This document shows, in pieces, positions 55,162 through 64,000 of a stretch of DNA of 64,000 nt. The notes below the pieces were generated by a model. The model did no database searches, was not told where the DNA came from, and saw only the letters and a program-made list of their open reading frames with translations. The stretch's first letter is position 1. Every line of letters starts with the position of its first letter. Source of the DNA: Leclercia adecarboxylata (lineage in GTDB: Bacteria > Pseudomonadota > Gammaproteobacteria > Enterobacterales > Enterobacteriaceae); NCBI RefSeq assembly GCF_023639785.1, contig NZ_CP098325.1, forward strand, positions 558,001 to 622,000, read 5' to 3'. A program made the translations under genes and the position numbers.

Positions 55162-56826
55162 ATGTTAAAACGTATCAAGATTGTTACCAGCTTATTGCTG
55201 GTCTTAGTTATTTTTGGCCTTTTACAGCTCACATCCGGTGGTCTTTTCTTTAATGCCCTGAAGCATGACAAAGAAAACTTCACCGTCCTGCAAACCATTC
55301 GTCAGCAACAGTCCACGCTTAACGGCAGCTGGGTAGCGTTGCTGCAAACCCGTAACACCCTGAACCGCGCGGGCATCCGCTACATGATGGATCAGAACAA
55401 CATCGGTAGCGGTGCGACCGTAAACGATCTGATGCAGATTGCTTCTGCTTCCCTGAAGCAGGCGGAAAAAAACTGGGCGGATTACGAAGCTCTGCCGCGC
55501 GACCCGCGCCAGAGTGAAGGCGCCGCGCTGGAAATCAAACGCAACTACGATATCTATCACGGTGCGCTGGCCGAACTGATCCAGCTCCTGGGGGCAGGCA
55601 AGATCAACGAGTTCTTCGATCAGCCGACCCAGAGCTACCAGGACGGCTTTGAGAAGCAGTACGTGAACTACCTGCAGCAGAACGACAGTCTGTATCAGAC
55701 CGCCGTGGATGACAGCAACAGCTCCTACAGCCAGGCGATCTGGATCCTGCTTAGCGTGCTGATCCTGGTGCTGGTGGTGATTGTCGGCGTCTGGCTGGGT
55801 ATCCGCCACTCCCTGATCTCCCCGCTGAACCGCCTGACTGACAGCATTCGCCATATCGCCAGCGGCGACCTGGTGAAGCGCATCGAAGTCGACGGCTCTA
55901 ACGAGATGGGCCAGCTGGCCGATACGCTGCGTCATATGCAGGCTGAACTGATGCGTACCGTGGGCGACGTGCGTAATGGCGCGAACGCCATCTACAGCGG
56001 CGCAAGCGAAATCTCCATGGGTAACAACGATCTCTCCTCCCGTACCGAGCAGCAGGCGGCCTCGCTGGAAGAGACCGCTGCGAGTATGGAAGAGCTGACC
56101 GCCACCGTGAAGCAGAACGCCGAAAACGCCCGTCAGGCGAGCCATCTGGCGCTGAGCGCGTCCGAGACCGCGCAGAAGGGCGGCAAAGTGGTGGATAACG
56201 TGGTGCAAACCATGCGCGACATCGCCGGCAGTTCGCAGAAGATTGCCGACATCATCAGCGTGATCGACGGTATTGCCTTCCAGACCAACATCCTGGCGCT
56301 GAACGCGGCGGTAGAAGCGGCCCGTGCCGGTGAGCAGGGACGTGGTTTTGCGGTGGTCGCCGGTGAAGTACGTAACCTGGCCCAGCGCAGCGCCCAGGCG
56401 GCACGCGAAATTAAGAGCCTGATTGAAGACTCTGTCGGTCGCGTTGAGCTGGGTTCCACGCTGGTAGAGAGCGCCGGTGAAACCATGGGTGAAATCGTCA
56501 GCGCGGTGACCCGCGTGACCGACATCATGGGCGAAATCGCCTCTGCCTCTGATGAGCAGAGCCGCGGTATCGACCAGGTGGGTCTGGCGGTCGCCGAGAT
56601 GGATCGCGTCACGCAGCAGAACGCCTCGCTGGTGCAGGAATCTGCAGCGGCGGCGGCGGCACTGGAAGAGCAGGCGAGCCGCCTGACTCAGGCGGTGGCG
56701 GTGTTCCGTATTCAGCAGGAGCAGCAGACAGCCCGGGCGAACGCAGCGGTGAAAACCCTGGTGTCGCCGGTGACGACCCGTAAAGCGGCCGTTACCGACA
56801 GCGGTGATAACTGGGAAACCTTCTGA
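55162..56826 (+). CDS. tsr: Tsr, serine chemoreceptor (methyl-accepting chemotaxis protein I)
   Basis: A 554-residue chemoreceptor, three residues longer than E. coli Tsr. Helix TM1 starts near residue 7 and TM2 is near 192-212 ([20 protein letters not shown]), with the four-helix periplasmic domain between ([11 protein letters not shown] near 68, with ligand-contact Arg). A HAMP domain follows, then the signalling tip ([20 protein letters not shown] near 370), flanked by methylation helices. The protein ends in the CheR/CheB-tethering pentapeptide NWETF, which marks a major receptor. It is expressed with the flagellar regulon from the sigma-28 promoter. Confidence 0.96.
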   Translation: MLKRIKIVTSLLLVLVIFGLLQLTSGGLFFNALKHDKENFTVLQTIRQQQSTLNGSWVALLQTRNTLNRAGIRYMMDQNNIGSGATVNDLMQIASASLKQAEKNWADYEALPRDPRQSEGAALEIKRNYDIYHGALAELIQLLGAGKINEFFDQPTQSYQDGFEKQYVNYLQQNDSLYQTAVDDSNSSYSQAIWILLSVLILVLVVIVGVWLGIRHSLISPLNRLTDSIRHIASGDLVKRIEVDGSNEMGQLADTLRHMQAELMRTVGDVRNGANAIYSGASEISMGNNDLSSRTEQQAASLEETAASMEELTATVKQNAENARQASHLALSASETAQKGGKVVDNVVQTMRDIAGSSQKIADIISVIDGIAFQTNILALNAAVEAARAGEQGRGFAVVAGEVRNLAQRSAQAAREIKSLIEDSVGRVELGSTLVESAGETMGEIVSAVTRVTDIMGEIASASDEQSRGIDQVGLAVAEMDRVTQQNASLVQESAAAAAALEEQASRLTQAVAVFRIQQEQQTARANAAVKTLVSPVTTRKAAVTDSGDNWETF

Positions 56827-56833
56827 TGTAAAA

Positions 56834-56863
56834 AGCGCCCTGTTCAGGCAGGGCGCTGTTTTT
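56834..56863 (+). terminator. intrinsic terminator of tsr
   Basis: AGCGCCCTG and CAGGGCGCT pair over 9 bp with a 6-base loop and are followed by GTTTTTG, 7 bp after the tsr stop. Confidence 0.88.
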
Positions 56864-56865
56864 GT

Positions 56866-56934
56866 GCCCGGCGGCGCTGCGCTTGCGCGGGCCTGTGGTT
56901 TTGTAGGCCGGGTAAGGCGAAGCCGCCACCCGGC
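56866..56934. repeat. REP pair between tsr and opgB
   Basis: A partial unit (GCCCGGCGGCGCTGCGCTTG, then CGCGGGC) is followed by a full one (GCCGGGTAAGGCGAAGCCGC, then CACCCGGC) between convergent genes. Confidence 0.8.
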
Positions 56935-56942
56935 AATTCCCG

Positions 56943-59234
56943 TTACCCTTCGGCGTTAACCACTTTGATCTCCACCATGCCGATCCCCAACTGGCGCGGG
57001 GAGTGGCCAAGTATATTCCCTTCGTTAGTGGACTCCGGTGCTGGCGGCACAATCACCAGGGTGCTGCTGCGCGACGGGTTATCGAAATGCAGCGTCGTGG
57101 TGGTGACCTCTTTGCCCAGCGTCAGGGTTTGCTCTTTATCGCCAACGCGCACCGGAATGGGTTTATCGGCATTCGGCCCCCAGGCTTTGGCGGTGATCAC
57201 CAGATCGAATTTCGCCGGAAGCGGCTGGTTGTATTCGATCTTCACCTCATTACCCAGCTGAGCGTTGGACCAGCGGCCCCAGGTTTCCGGACGTGAAATT
57301 CCGCTGAACTGCTTCACCTCTTCTGGCGCACCGGCCACGTTAAAGACAAAGCTGTCGGCCTTGTAGCGGATGTCGTTGTCGGACACTTTCAGCATATCGA
57401 TGTTGCGCTGATAGCGTTCGGTGCTGATCACCGTATCCTTAAACGCCGTCTTGCCTTTCCACTGCGCTTTATCGACGTGCTGCACGCTCTGCTCGCCGCC
57501 AAGCTGGCCCTGAGAAACACACCAGTCGGTGGAGAGCGCCAGCGGCTGCGACCACATCTGGCCCATCTTGTAGCAGCGATCGACCCAGACGAAGTTATCC
57601 CGCGGGGCAAAGTCTGCCAGCTGGTAGCGCAGCGGCGCGGAGTATTCGCTTTCCGGCAGCGGTTCGACCCGCTTATCGGACACGCGCAGCAGCAGCGGCA
57701 GACGGAAATGGCTGCCGGAGAAGGCCATCATGTTCTTCTGGCTGTCGATGGTGAAATCCTTCAGCTCTTTCGGGAAGTTCCACAGACGGATAACGTCCGG
57801 TTTCCACGCCAGCACTTTTTCCTTCATGTTGAGGAACACCTCAGAGAGCGACTGCCCGGAAAGGCTGCTGCGGCCGAGGCCGATAAAGTTATCCCCGCCG
57901 AGGATATCCAGCACCGTGGCGCCGTTATCCATGGTGTTACGCTTCACCGCCATCACCTCCTGCTGGGGCTTATCGCCACGCAGAATAAAGAACAGGTTGC
58001 TGCGATCGAGCTTGTTCAGCGCATCCCAGGCGGTGTTTTTCATCGCCAGATGGTCGGACGAGACCACAATCACCGTGTTTTTAAAGTACGGGGAGGCTTT
58101 GATTTTTTCGATCAGCGCCGCGATGTGCTCCTGGCTGCAGCCCACCGCGCTGAACGACTGATTGGGTTTGCCGTCAATGTCATAGCGCTTGCGCTGACAG
58201 GTGCGGGAGATAAAACCGTCCGGGTGGTGGGTATCCACCGTCAGGGCAAACAGTGAGAAGCGTTTACCGGACTTTGACAGCTCCTCGTATTTTTTCCAGG
58301 TTTCATCCAGCACCGTATCGTCATAGAAGCCCCAGTCGTTGCGGTACGTCGGGTCTGCCACGGTGGTTTTTAACTCTTCTGCGCCATACAGATGGTCAAA
58401 ACCGTGGGACTGCAGGAACACGTCTTTCCCGGCGAAACGCAGGTTGGCGCCCTGCATGAAATAGTTCTGGTAACCGGAGTTTTTCAGGATATCGCCAAGG
58501 CAGATATTCTGCGGGAAGAAGCTGGACACCGAGGCGGAGGCGTTGCCTTCAAACGGGGCGAACAGCGGTATACCGCACTGGGAGGCGACCATTCCGGCGA
58601 TAGTGTAGTCGGTGCCGGGCAGCTGCGCGGTGTGGCTGAAATCGATCCCCTCATTTTTGATGGCGCCCAGTTCCGGGGCGAGATCCGGGAAGGCGTCATT
58701 ATCAAAATAGGTGCGCTCCAGGCTTTCACCGTAGATATAGACCAGATTGAGCTGCGGATTCGGAATGGTTTTACCCGGCTCTTTGTAATACGCGGCAAAG
58801 TCGGGGTCGCCATCGCGGGACTGCGATTTCACCAGCTCGGTGATCTGGTGAAACGCCGGGCTGGCGTCCACCGAGGCGAGGGCCAGCACCAGCGCCAGCA
58901 GGCTGTAGCCGAGATGGTGCGGATGATGGCGGCGTCGGCGCAGGATCCAGCCCAGCAGGCCGAACACCGTTACCAGCGCAACCACGATACCAATACCAGG
59001 AAGTATGTACTTACTAACCCCTGCGCCGGTCAGGCTATTGGTCAGGGTGTAGAGGACGGCATCGTTAATGCCATCACCGGTGAAGTAATCACTGGCATAG
59101 AGGGTAATGTTCAAAACAACAAAAAGCCCCAGCACCATAAGGGTGACAGCAAACCACCAGGTGTTACGACCCGCTTTGCGGGAATAGATAACGACCGAGG
59201 CGATAAAGAGGGCAACAGAAATAAACTCTGACAA
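56943..59234 (-). CDS. opgB: OpgB (MdoB), phosphoglycerol transferase I
   Basis: A 763-residue protein, the same length as E. coli OpgB. Four N-terminal helices (within residues 1-130) anchor it in the inner membrane. A large periplasmic sulfatase-like domain follows ([14 protein letters not shown] near 168, with the catalytic-nucleophile region; [12 protein letters not shown] near 393). It transfers phosphoglycerol from phosphatidylglycerol to osmoregulated periplasmic glucans. It is the first conserved gene to the right of tsr, as in E. coli once the lgo genes are removed. Confidence 0.96.
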   Translation of the reverse strand: MSEFISVALFIASVVIYSRKAGRNTWWFAVTLMVLGLFVVLNITLYASDYFTGDGINDAVLYTLTNSLTGAGVSKYILPGIGIVVALVTVFGLLGWILRRRRHHPHHLGYSLLALVLALASVDASPAFHQITELVKSQSRDGDPDFAAYYKEPGKTIPNPQLNLVYIYGESLERTYFDNDAFPDLAPELGAIKNEGIDFSHTAQLPGTDYTIAGMVASQCGIPLFAPFEGNASASVSSFFPQNICLGDILKNSGYQNYFMQGANLRFAGKDVFLQSHGFDHLYGAEELKTTVADPTYRNDWGFYDDTVLDETWKKYEELSKSGKRFSLFALTVDTHHPDGFISRTCQRKRYDIDGKPNQSFSAVGCSQEHIAALIEKIKASPYFKNTVIVVSSDHLAMKNTAWDALNKLDRSNLFFILRGDKPQQEVMAVKRNTMDNGATVLDILGGDNFIGLGRSSLSGQSLSEVFLNMKEKVLAWKPDVIRLWNFPKELKDFTIDSQKNMMAFSGSHFRLPLLLRVSDKRVEPLPESEYSAPLRYQLADFAPRDNFVWVDRCYKMGQMWSQPLALSTDWCVSQGQLGGEQSVQHVDKAQWKGKTAFKDTVISTERYQRNIDMLKVSDNDIRYKADSFVFNVAGAPEEVKQFSGISRPETWGRWSNAQLGNEVKIEYNQPLPAKFDLVITAKAWGPNADKPIPVRVGDKEQTLTLGKEVTTTTLHFDNPSRSSTLVIVPPAPESTNEGNILGHSPRQLGIGMVEIKVVNAEG

Positions 59235-59449
59235 CAGCTTATCCTCGACAAAGGCATCCGCAGATTAGCGGATTAACTGTTTAATTTTTGGGTGATCCAA
59301 TGTAATGGCGATGCCATCAAGCTGCAATTGTAGTGTCACGTAATTGTGCTGTTGTTAGGATTTGGTTTAGAAAATTGAATGTTTGACCGGCGTCGCTTTC
59401 TGCGGGGGAAGGGGCAAACGCCGCGGCAAGGGGCGCGGCGTTTTGGGGA

Positions 59450-59941
59450 TCAGGAGATAAAGCTCATCCCCTGTTTCAGGACAAAATCACAGGCCTGGGC
59501 TTTGACCTTTTTCGCCAGCGGCGAATTACCGATGGTTTCCAGATTCAGTTGCTCACCGTTATTAGCGTTCAGCAGACCCTGGATGCCCTCCAGATAGTTG
59601 GTGTCCTGCTGCTGCTCTTCCTGGGTGTCGATACCCAGTTTTCCCAGCACCTGGTTTTTAATATTGGTGGCATCGGTCATCGAGGCCAGCTTCTCTTTGG
59701 CGCAGTACTCGAGGATCCCGGCTGCGTTATTCATGTTGCTGGCGGAGAGCGACTGGGTGCCGCTGCTCAGCAGCCCGGTCAGCGCGGAGGCGGTGAGGCC
59801 GCCGCTCTGGTAAGAGGTGCTGCCCGCGCTAAGCTGGCTGGCGGCGCTGTTTAGCGTATCCTGCCAGGAGGAGGCGGCCTGTGCTGCACCCGTCATCAAA
59901 AGGGCGCTGACTGCGGCGCTGAGAAGAAAATGTGTTTTCAT
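59450..59941 (-). CDS. yjjA: YjjA, DUF2501 periplasmic protein
   Basis: A 163-residue DUF2501 protein with a signal peptide (KTHFLLSAAVSALLMTGAAQ, cleaved after AQA). A Ser/Ala/Gly-rich segment (TLNSAASQLSAGSTSYQSGG near residue 30) follows, and the end contains two Cys (near 89 and 151). I start at 59941, which gives the E. coli length. The role is unknown. It lies 83 bp after dnaC and 215 bp before opgB. Confidence 0.92.
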   Translation of the reverse strand: MKTHFLLSAAVSALLMTGAAQAASSWQDTLNSAASQLSAGSTSYQSGGLTASALTGLLSSGTQSLSASNMNNAAGILEYCAKEKLASMTDATNIKNQVLGKLGIDTQEEQQQDTNYLEGIQGLLNANNGEQLNLETIGNSPLAKKVKAQACDFVLKQGMSFIS

Positions 59942-60024
59942 AAAGCCTGCTCTGTCGATTGCCCGTCGGGGCGGAATGGCAGCCAGTATAAACCTCACGC
60001 CCGCGCGCTTCGCGGTAAACAATC

Positions 60025-60762
60025 CTAATACTCTTTCCCGGTAACGCGGCTGCGATAGCTTTCCCAGTCGAAAATCACATACAGGCTGTTCCCGAGCTTC
60101 ATGCGATCCATCACCCGCTCGCCCAGCAGACGCGTCATCTCTTCAACGTTATGGTTGGTGAGCATGCCGGTGGGGCGTTTCGAGGAGGAGCGGCGATCGA
60201 CGATCTGGTTGATGATCACTTTTTCATAGCGCGATTCGGTCTGCACGCCGATCTCGTCAATCACCAGCAGGTCGACGTTGCTGAGATCGTTGAGCAGCTG
60301 CTCTTCGCTGGTCTCCCGGTTGCTGAAGGTATCCTTCATGGCGGACATAATGTCGGCCACGGTGATGATCAGCACCGATTTACCGCGCAGCAGCAGTTCG
60401 TTGCAGATAGCCGCCGCAAGATGATTTTTGCCGGTGCCCGGCTTGCCGCTGAAGATAAAGCTGGCGATGTTGCCGTCGAACTCCTCGACGTACTGGCGCG
60501 CCTGCTGCAGGGCTTTAAGCTGTCCCTGGCTCTCGACTTTGTAGTTATCGAAGGAGCAGTTCTGATGCAGGGGGCGAATGCCGGAGCGGTTAAAGGTGCG
60601 CTGCATTTTCATGGCGCGGTTCTCCCGGGCCAGCGCCGCCGCGCGGATCTCGCCCTGCTCTTTTTGCCACGCCAGCAGCTCTTCGCCGGTGGTAAAGGCC
60701 GGCTTGACGTTGGCAGGCATCATCTTTTGCAGACGCTTCATCAGCTCACCGAGCTCTTTCAT
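60025..60762 (-). CDS. dnaC: DnaC, DnaB helicase loader
   Basis: A 245-residue AAA+ helicase loader, equal in length to E. coli DnaC. An N-terminal DnaB-binding part precedes the Walker A motif [11 protein letters not shown] (near residue 103) and Walker [14 protein letters not shown] (near 164), with arginine residues in the C-terminal part. It loads DnaB at origins and restart sites. Its start overlaps dnaT by 4 bp. Confidence 0.97.
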   Translation of the reverse strand: MKELGELMKRLQKMMPANVKPAFTTGEELLAWQKEQGEIRAAALARENRAMKMQRTFNRSGIRPLHQNCSFDNYKVESQGQLKALQQARQYVEEFDGNIASFIFSGKPGTGKNHLAAAICNELLLRGKSVLIITVADIMSAMKDTFSNRETSEEQLLNDLSNVDLLVIDEIGVQTESRYEKVIINQIVDRRSSSKRPTGMLTNHNVEEMTRLLGERVMDRMKLGNSLYVIFDWESYRSRVTGKEY

Positions 60763-61304
60763 TTGGCACCTCGGAATCCGTGGGGGATCTGTTTATCCGG
60801 TTCTGAAAAGGTATTCACATCGCGTTTGGCTTGTCCGCCGTTGCTGGCCCGGTTGATCTGCACGCTGCGCGCCAGCTTTTGCTGCCACTGGATATGATGA
60901 AACACTTTCCCTTCCGCCTGCCAGTAAGCGGTGAAGGCGGCCAGCTCTTCCGGGGTCACGGGCTGGGTGAGGGCAATACCCCACAGTGCCGCCTGACGCT
61001 GGAAATCGGGGTCGGGCTGCCAGCCGTCATACATGGCGAATTTCCCCATCGGCACCGCAACCGGCGCGCTGGTGGGTTCGTCGAAGAATTGCGTATCCAG
61101 AGTGACATCGCTGGTCGGGCGCGACAGGCGCGCTTCCGTTTCCAGCAGCTCGGCCAGACGCTGCGGCGTGATCGCATAAAAAGCCGGTGCGTTATCGGCA
61201 AAAACGGCGACGGTTCCGCCTTGCGCATTCGCCAGCACGCCGCGCGGGTCGTGCATAAAGGCATCAATGCCAGTGACGCTGGTGGTCAGGATTCTGGAGG
61301 ACAT
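60759..61304 (-). CDS. dnaT: DnaT, primosomal protein
   Basis: A 181-residue primosome protein i (E. coli 179). The start [20 protein letters not shown] and the ssDNA-binding C-terminal domain ([20 protein letters not shown] near residue 88) are typical. DnaT helps PriA/PriB reload DnaB-DnaC at stalled forks. It is coupled to dnaC. Confidence 0.96.
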   Translation of the reverse strand: MSSRILTTSVTGIDAFMHDPRGVLANAQGGTVAVFADNAPAFYAITPQRLAELLETEARLSRPTSDVTLDTQFFDEPTSAPVAVPMGKFAMYDGWQPDPDFQRQAALWGIALTQPVTPEELAAFTAYWQAEGKVFHHIQWQQKLARSVQINRASNGGQAKRDVNTFSEPDKQIPHGFRGAK

Positions 61305-61409
61305 AACACTTCTCTTACTGAATTACTGCGGACGAGATATGGGCTTATGGTAGCACAGAGAGGAGGGGGCAGGCAGGGGTCTGACACCCACTGCCTGCTC
61401 CCCTGAAAA

Positions 61410-61838
61410 TCAGGAGATAATGTTCAGCGTGACATCAATATTGTTGCGGGTGGCGTTAGAGTACGGGCAGACAATGTGCGCCGCATCGACCAGCTTTTTC
61501 GCCTCGGCGGCGTCCATCCCCGGCAGGTGAATATTCAGTTTCGCTTCGATGCCAAACCCGGTGGGCAGCGGCCCAATTCCCACTTCCCCCTCGATAAAGG
61601 CCTCTTTCGGCATGGTGATTTTGTCGCGCCCGGCGACGAACTTCATCGCGCCAAGGAAACAGGCCGAATAGCCCGCGGCAAACAGCTGTTCCGGGTTGGT
61701 GACGTCGCCGCCCGCGCCGCCCATCTCTTTGGGGACGCCCAGCTTCACATCCAGAACGCCATCGGACGAGGTGGCGCGACCATCACGGCCGCCGGTGGCT
61801 TTGGCTTTGGCGGTATAGACAACTTTATCTAAAGACAT
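61410..61838 (-). CDS. ohr: Ohr-type organic hydroperoxide resistance protein
   Basis: A 142-residue OsmC/Ohr protein. The two redox cysteines are in GYSACFLGAMKF (near residue 60) and HIVCPYSNATRNNIDV (near 124). Ohr reduces organic hydroperoxides using a lipoylated partner. It lies 30 bp downstream of a TetR-type gene. The usual partner OhrR (MarR family) is absent. This pair is not at this place in E. coli K-12. Confidence 0.9.
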   Translation of the reverse strand: MSLDKVVYTAKAKATGGRDGRATSSDGVLDVKLGVPKEMGGAGGDVTNPEQLFAAGYSACFLGAMKFVAGRDKITMPKEAFIEGEVGIGPLPTGFGIEAKLNIHLPGMDAAEAKKLVDAAHIVCPYSNATRNNIDVTLNIIS

Positions 61839-61868
61839 AGTTGGTTCCTTATCTCAGGGTTGTGTGAG

Positions 61869-62510
61869 CTAAGGACAGGTATAACGCAAGGCAACCTGAA
61901 CCGCCATTTTTCGGTAGTGTTGCCGCTGGGCCTGTTCATCGGCTCCCTTCTCAAACAGCAGGGTGAAGGTGTAGCTGTTGGCGACATAGTGAAAGCTGAA
62001 GCTGCTGATCAGGCGGTGCAGATCCCGGGCATTCACCGTCTCATTAAACAGCTGCTTCTCTTTACCGCGGTTAAGGATGGTTTCCAGCAGATCCAGCGCG
62101 CTGCGGTTTACCTGGCGCAATAAGGCTGACTGCTGCATAAACCGGCCGCGCTGCATGTTCTCCATGCAGATGATACGAATGTAGTCGGGATGATCGGCGT
62201 GATAGTCAAAGGTGGTCTCCACCAGCTGCACCAGCGCTTCTACCGGCGGCATCGCATCCAGGCTGAGCTGCTTTTCACTGGCGCGGATCTGCGTGTAGAC
62301 GTACTCCAGCACCAGCAGGTAAAGGTTCTCTTTTGTCCTGAAGTGGTACACCACCATCCGTTTGGTGGTGCCCGCTTTCTCGGCAATCTGCTCCATGCGC
62401 GCGCCGTTGAGCCCGTACTCGGCAAACAGCGAGAGGGCGCTGAGGAAGATTTTATCTTTCAGGCGGGATCCGTCGCTGTGTTCTGCGTTTTCGCTGCCAG
62501 GGTTAGACAC
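61869..62510 (-). CDS. TetR-family transcriptional regulator
   Basis: A 213-residue repressor. The N-terminal helix-turn-helix is LSLFAEYGLNGARMEQIAEK then AGTTKRMVVYHFRTKENLYL (residues ~24-65); the C-terminal ligand domain resembles TetR_C_6/RutR-like proteins. It lies directly before ohr and may regulate it, although TetR control of ohr is not the usual arrangement. Ligand unknown. Confidence 0.85.
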   Translation of the reverse strand: MSNPGSENAEHSDGSRLKDKIFLSALSLFAEYGLNGARMEQIAEKAGTTKRMVVYHFRTKENLYLLVLEYVYTQIRASEKQLSLDAMPPVEALVQLVETTFDYHADHPDYIRIICMENMQRGRFMQQSALLRQVNRSALDLLETILNRGKEKQLFNETVNARDLHRLISSFSFHYVANSYTFTLLFEKGADEQAQRQHYRKMAVQVALRYTCP

Positions 62511-62576
62511 ATCCTCTCCTTACTTAGCCACGTGAGAACAGAGGATTATCGCCACGGCAGCGGGAGAACACAACTC

Positions 62577-63817
<1,241 letters not shown>

Positions 63818-64000
63818 GTGTTGCCCTGAGGGAGAGTTGCTGTTGAATGGCCGGAATGTCTACTTTTAGCACACAACCCGGTGGCGCTTGCTCTGGGTCA
63901 GATCAAGGTTTAAGCAGATTTACGAGCGACTGTAGTCGATAAACAGGGATTAAATAATTATCGATGTCTATGAGTTGAATATTTTTATATTTATTTATTT

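Overview
The window is chromosomal DNA of an enterobacterium close to Enterobacter, Leclercia or Lelliottia. This rests on the gene order, which follows the 98-99 minute region of Escherichia coli (yjiN ... yjiA-yjiX-btsT, hpa cluster, tsr, opgB, yjjA-dnaC-dnaT, yjjB-yjjP), on REP-like hairpins typical of that family, and on a GC-rich backbone. I could not compare it with a database, so the genus is an inference.

Layout. (1) 1-3330: end of a DUF2955/FUSC membrane protein, yjiN, a LysE-type exporter and its AraC regulator. (2) 3497-5730: an AT-richer accessory patch where E. coli K-12 keeps its restriction genes. It holds a truncated brnT toxin with an intact brnA antitoxin, then an orphan type VI secretion hcp gene preceded by a coupled pair that looks like a membrane-active effector and its immunity protein. 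An imperfect 23-bp direct repeat brackets the hcp trio. (3) 5756-11708: an aldehyde dehydrogenase, the yjiA-yjiX-btsT pyruvate-uptake group with three evenly spaced BtsR-like boxes, and a WYL regulator.

(4) 11913-34809: a complete ABC-transporter-dependent capsule locus in group 3 order, all on the minus strand. Read in its own direction it is a lipoprotein gene, kpsD-M-T-E, a strain-specific AT-rich set of glycosyltransferases, ugd, more glycosyltransferases, rmlBDAC, then kpsC-kpsS. An ops (RfaH) element lies in the long leader. The polymer probably contains rhamnose and a hexuronic acid and is carried on a poly-Kdo lipid linker. (5) 35295-47833: the 4-hydroxyphenylacetate (homoprotocatechuate) cluster hpaGEDFHIXABC with divergent hpaR, in its usual place between btsT and tsr. 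It is interrupted between hpaB and hpaA by two copies of a ~250-bp structured repeat that flank a small membrane-protein gene.

(6) 47840-54998: an unusual catabolic cluster. It encodes a fold-III PLP deaminase/dehydratase, an N-acyl-D-amino-acid deacylase, a RidA protein, a sodium/solute symporter, 2-keto-3-deoxygalactonate kinase and aldolase, and an RpiR regulator. Together these would turn an N-acylated 2-amino-2-deoxy-aldonate (for example N-acetyl-D-galactosaminate) into pyruvate and glyceraldehyde 3-phosphate. I regard this as the most interesting system in the window. (7) 55162-63817: tsr with a clear sigma-28 promoter, opgB, yjjA, dnaC-dnaT, an ohr-tetR pair inserted between dnaT and yjjB, and the succinate exporter yjjB-yjjP.
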